NCBI GenBank assembly: GCA_036505735.1
Contig: DASXSZ010000011.1
Span: 1-16,504 of the forward strand
Source of the DNA: DASUPK01 sp036505735
GTDB lineage: Bacteria > Actinomycetota > Thermoleophilia > Solirubrobacterales > 70-9
DNA: 16,504 bases
Direction: 5' to 3'
Each line of letters opens with the position of its first letter. Positions within the stretch are counted from its first letter, which is position 1. The notes beneath the pieces are model-generated. The model saw only the letters and a list, made by a program, of their open reading frames with translations, was not told the origin of the DNA and did not search any database. The position numbers and the translations under genes were made by a program. Below are positions 13,427-16,504 of the stretch, piece by piece.

Positions 13427-13453
13427 GCAATCCCGGATCAGCGCGCGCACGTA
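13427..13453 (+). promoter_or_regulatory. ECF-type promoter of the longer lipoprotein gene (GCAATC-N17-CGTA)
   Basis: GCAATC (13427-13432), 17 bases, then CGTA (13450-13453). It starts only 6 bases after the stop of the short lipoprotein gene, giving the second gene an independent start. The leader to the ATG at 13523 would be about 60 bases. Confidence 0.7.
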
Positions 13454-13522
13454 GTTCTCGCGGGAGGGGCGGCCCGATCGAGGCGGCCGCGGGGACACAA
13501 CGTAAGAAAGGTGGGGGCAACG

Positions 13523-14083
13523 ATGCTCCACAGAACCCTCGCGATCCTCGCGATCGCAGTCCTGCCCGTGCTGGCCATCGGACTGGCGGCATGCGGCGGC
13601 AGCGACAACTCCTCCGACTCGGGCTCCACCGCCGCGGCGGGCACCCCCAGCGCGACCGGCGACACCGTCGCGACGAAGTCGATCACGGGCGTCGGAGACG
13701 TCCTGGTGGACTCTTCGGGCGCGGTCCTCTACACCAACGACATGGACAGCCGCTCGAAGGTCGCGTGCACCGGCGAGTGCCTGACGGAGTGGGTTCCGCT
13801 CGCGGCGCCCTCAGGAGGAAGCCCGACCTCGAGCGACTCCGCCGTCCAGTCCAGGCTCGGGACGATGAAGCGCCCCGATGGCACGAGCCAGGTGACGCTC
13901 GGCGGCATGCCGCTGTACACGTTCGTCGAGGACAGCCCCGGTCAGGCGACCGGGGACGGCTTCTCCGACAGCTTCGGAGGGACGAGCTTCGTGTGGACCG
14001 CGGCGCGGGCCGGCGGCGGCTCCGGCGGATCCGGAGCTCCGACGACCACGCAAAGCTCGTCGGGCGGCGGCTACCGGTACTAG
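13523..14083 (+). CDS. Lipoprotein with 'secreted repeat' (COG4315-type) domain and Y-x-Y tail
   Basis: This 186-residue protein starts at ATG 13523, with AAAGGTGG 8 bases upstream; GTG at 13511 is an alternative. The signal peptide ends in lipobox LAAC, followed by a Ser/Thr/Ala linker. The core has the two-part repeat of this family: a VLYTND-type strand followed by a C-x3-C segment (CTGEC) and a W-P-type loop (TEWVPL), then KRPDGTSQVTLGGMPLYTF, a VEDSPGQATGDGF segment and a final FVWT strand. The C-terminus is Gly-rich, ending GGGYRY like the preceding gene. The molecular role of the family is not established. Placement beside an ECF sigma/anti-sigma pair and its own ECF-type promoter suggest an envelope-stress or redox-related surface protein (inference). 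Confidence 0.88.
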   Translation: MLHRTLAILAIAVLPVLAIGLAACGGSDNSSDSGSTAAAGTPSATGDTVATKSITGVGDVLVDSSGAVLYTNDMDSRSKVACTGECLTEWVPLAAPSGGSPTSSDSAVQSRLGTMKRPDGTSQVTLGGMPLYTFVEDSPGQATGDGFSDSFGGTSFVWTAARAGGGSGGSGAPTTTQSSSGGGYRY

Positions 14084-14091
14084 CCCCGACC

Positions 14092-14517
14092 CTAGGCCGA
14101 GGCTCCTTCGCGCCCGGCGACCGCCTTCTGCACGAACTCGACGATCTCGTCGGTCGGCGCGCCGGGCGTGAAGACCTCGGCGACCCCAAGCTTCTTGAGC
14201 TCGGGGATGTCGTCGGCCGGGATCGTGCCGCCGACGGTGACCACCACGTCCTGGGCGCCTTGCTCGCCCAGGAGCTCGACGACCCGCGGGACGAGCGTCA
14301 TGTGGGCCCCCGAGAGGATCGAGAGGCCGACCGCGTCGGCATCCTCCTGGATCGCGGTCTCGGCGATCTGCTCGGGCGTCTGGTGCAGGCCCGTGTAGAT
14401 CACCTCCATACCGGCGTCCCGAAGAGCGCGAGCGATTATCTTGGCTCCACGGTCGTGACCGTCGAGGCCAGGCTTGGCGACGACGATTCTGATTTTTCTG
14501 GCGGTGTCAGTCGGCAC
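14092..14517 (-). CDS. icmB: B12-binding small subunit of a split acyl-CoA mutase
   Basis: This 141-residue protein is the stand-alone cobalamin-binding domain of the methylmalonyl-CoA mutase family: KPGLDGHDRG carries D19-x-H21-x2-G24, whose His replaces the lower axial base of B12, followed by LSILSGAH (65-72) and VTVGGTIP (93-100). It must work with a separate large subunit, supplied at 14875-16504. The length is like that of IcmB. The small subunit alone does not reveal the substrate; the name rests on the large subunit and is provisional. GTG at 14517 is the start, with no clear ribosome site. The gene ends a few bases from the convergent lipoprotein. It is not contiguous with the large-subunit gene: an opposite-strand small gene lies between. 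Confidence 0.9.
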   Translation of the reverse strand: MPTDTARKIRIVVAKPGLDGHDRGAKIIARALRDAGMEVIYTGLHQTPEQIAETAIQEDADAVGLSILSGAHMTLVPRVVELLGEQGAQDVVVTVGGTIPADDIPELKKLGVAEVFTPGAPTDEIVEFVQKAVAGREGASA

Positions 14518-14645
14518 TATTCAGTCAGTTGGTCGCTCGATGGCGAGATAACCGTAGATGAACACGGAGTTTCTACGGTTTCCAAGGCGGTATGCCGATA
14601 CGAGAATGGGTAGTGGATAGGGCAACACCAATAGGAGGCGAAGCG
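14518..14645. promoter_or_regulatory. AT-richer divergent control region with a 9-base inverted repeat
   Basis: This gap separates the B12-binding subunit (minus) from the small gene at 14646 (plus). AACCGTAGA (14550-14558) and TCTACGGTT (14572-14580) form a perfect inverted repeat across 13 bases, which could be an operator for both directions or an RNA hairpin. The stretch is visibly richer in A and T than its surroundings. TCAGTCA at 14521-14527 matches a half-site of the etfBA palindrome. No convincing -35/-10 pair is seen. Confidence 0.45.
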
Positions 14646-14843
14646 GTGTACGACGTTCTGTTTCTTGATCGGGCCCACGGGGAGAAGGTGCTGGCAAGCG
14701 GTCTCGATCACGACGATGCCTGTGCGTTCGCCCGAAGCGAGTCCGAGCGGAGAGGCATCGGCCGCATGTTCCTGGCGGGGTCCGAGCTGGGGCCCGTCGG
14801 CGAGGTGATCGTGATCGTCGAGTCGCGTCAGCGGGCCGCGTAG
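14646..14843 (+). CDS. Small conserved-looking protein of unknown function
   Basis: This 65-residue protein begins (M)YDVLFLDRAHGEKVLASGLD and ends VGEVIVIVESRQRAA. A strong AGGAGG site (14633-14638) lies 7 bases before the GTG at 14646, which is why this start is preferred over the ATG at 14592. The composition is that of a small soluble alpha/beta domain: a strand at each end and a helix rich in Asp, Ala and Arg between. I recognise no family, signal peptide or metal site. It lies between the two subunits of the acyl-CoA mutase on the opposite strand, and its stop codon sits in a hairpin shared with the large-subunit stop. A regulatory or accessory role in that pathway is possible but unproven. 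Confidence 0.7.
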   Translation: MYDVLFLDRAHGEKVLASGLDHDDACAFARSESERRGIGRMFLAGSELGPVGEVIVIVESRQRAA

Positions 14844-14874
14844 CCCGCAAGCCGGCCCCTTCTTTGCCTGCGGG

Positions 14875-14877
<3 letters not shown>
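14841..14877. terminator. Shared bidirectional hairpin containing both stop codons
   Basis: TAGCCCGCA (14841-14849) and TGCGGGCTA (14869-14877) are perfect 9-base complements with a 19-base loop. The first three bases are the TAG of the small plus-strand gene and the last three are the reverse-strand TAG of the mutase large subunit. The symmetry suits a bidirectional terminator; no T-run follows on either side. Confidence 0.55.

Positions 14878-16504
<1,627 letters not shown>

Noticed and set aside
13423..13436. CCGGG-CAAT-CCCGG hairpin directly after the short lipoprotein gene, first read as a terminator.
   Set aside because: The same bases are the -35 element of the GCAATC-N17-CGTA promoter shared with two other sites; there is no T-run.

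Overview
The window is GC-rich, densely coded bacterial DNA. Many starts are GTG, stops often overlap the next start, and two genes have a TANNNT box exactly 7-12 bases before the start codon, a layout typical of leaderless genes in Actinomycetota. Together with the rpmE-DUF1385 pair, 'secreted repeat' (COG4315-type) lipoproteins, an ETF/ETF-QO cluster and a split B12 acyl-CoA mutase, this points to an actinobacterium, probably Thermoleophilia/Solirubrobacterales. The taxonomic placement is inference. I see no phage, insertion sequence, CRISPR, rRNA or tRNA; this looks like chromosomal core and catabolic DNA.

Layout. Positions 1-1190 (minus): ribosomal protein L31 (rpmE), then a DUF1385/YqhQ-type membrane protein cut by the left edge. 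Positions 1259-3585 (plus): a promoter overlaid by two TetR-like palindromes drives a tightly coupled operon of two SnoaL/NTF2-like proteins, an alpha/beta hydrolase with an unusual active site, and an isoprenylcysteine-methyltransferase-like membrane protein. Positions 3587-5365 (minus): an exported sulfatase. Positions 5447-7599: a NarL-type response regulator and a PAS-GAF histidine kinase, converging with overlapping stop codons and both apparently leaderless. Positions 7684-8121: a lipoprotein c-type cytochrome. Positions 8214-11680 (minus): etfB-etfA-ETF-QO, with a palindromic operator candidate upstream. Positions 11847-13069 (minus): an ECF sigma factor and its zinc-type anti-sigma factor, divergent from two lipoproteins (13194-14083). 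Positions 14092-16504: the small (B12-binding) and large subunits of an acyl-CoA mutase, separated by a small opposite-strand gene.

How the parts fit. The mutase large subunit carries Phe and Gln where methylmalonyl-CoA mutase has Tyr89 and Arg207, which is the isobutyryl-CoA mutase pattern. It may therefore link branched-chain acyl-CoA to n-butyryl-CoA, whose beta-oxidation would deliver electrons through the neighbouring ETF and ETF-QO to the quinone pool. The clearest regulatory discovery is a promoter motif, GCAATC-N17-CGTA. It occurs three times with identical spacing: before the ECF sigma gene (minus strand), the short lipoprotein and the longer lipoprotein. This predicts a self-activating sigma factor that controls a cell-surface lipoprotein pair. 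The two lipoproteins share similar heads and Gly-rich Y-x-Y tails, but the short one lacks the whole central domain.
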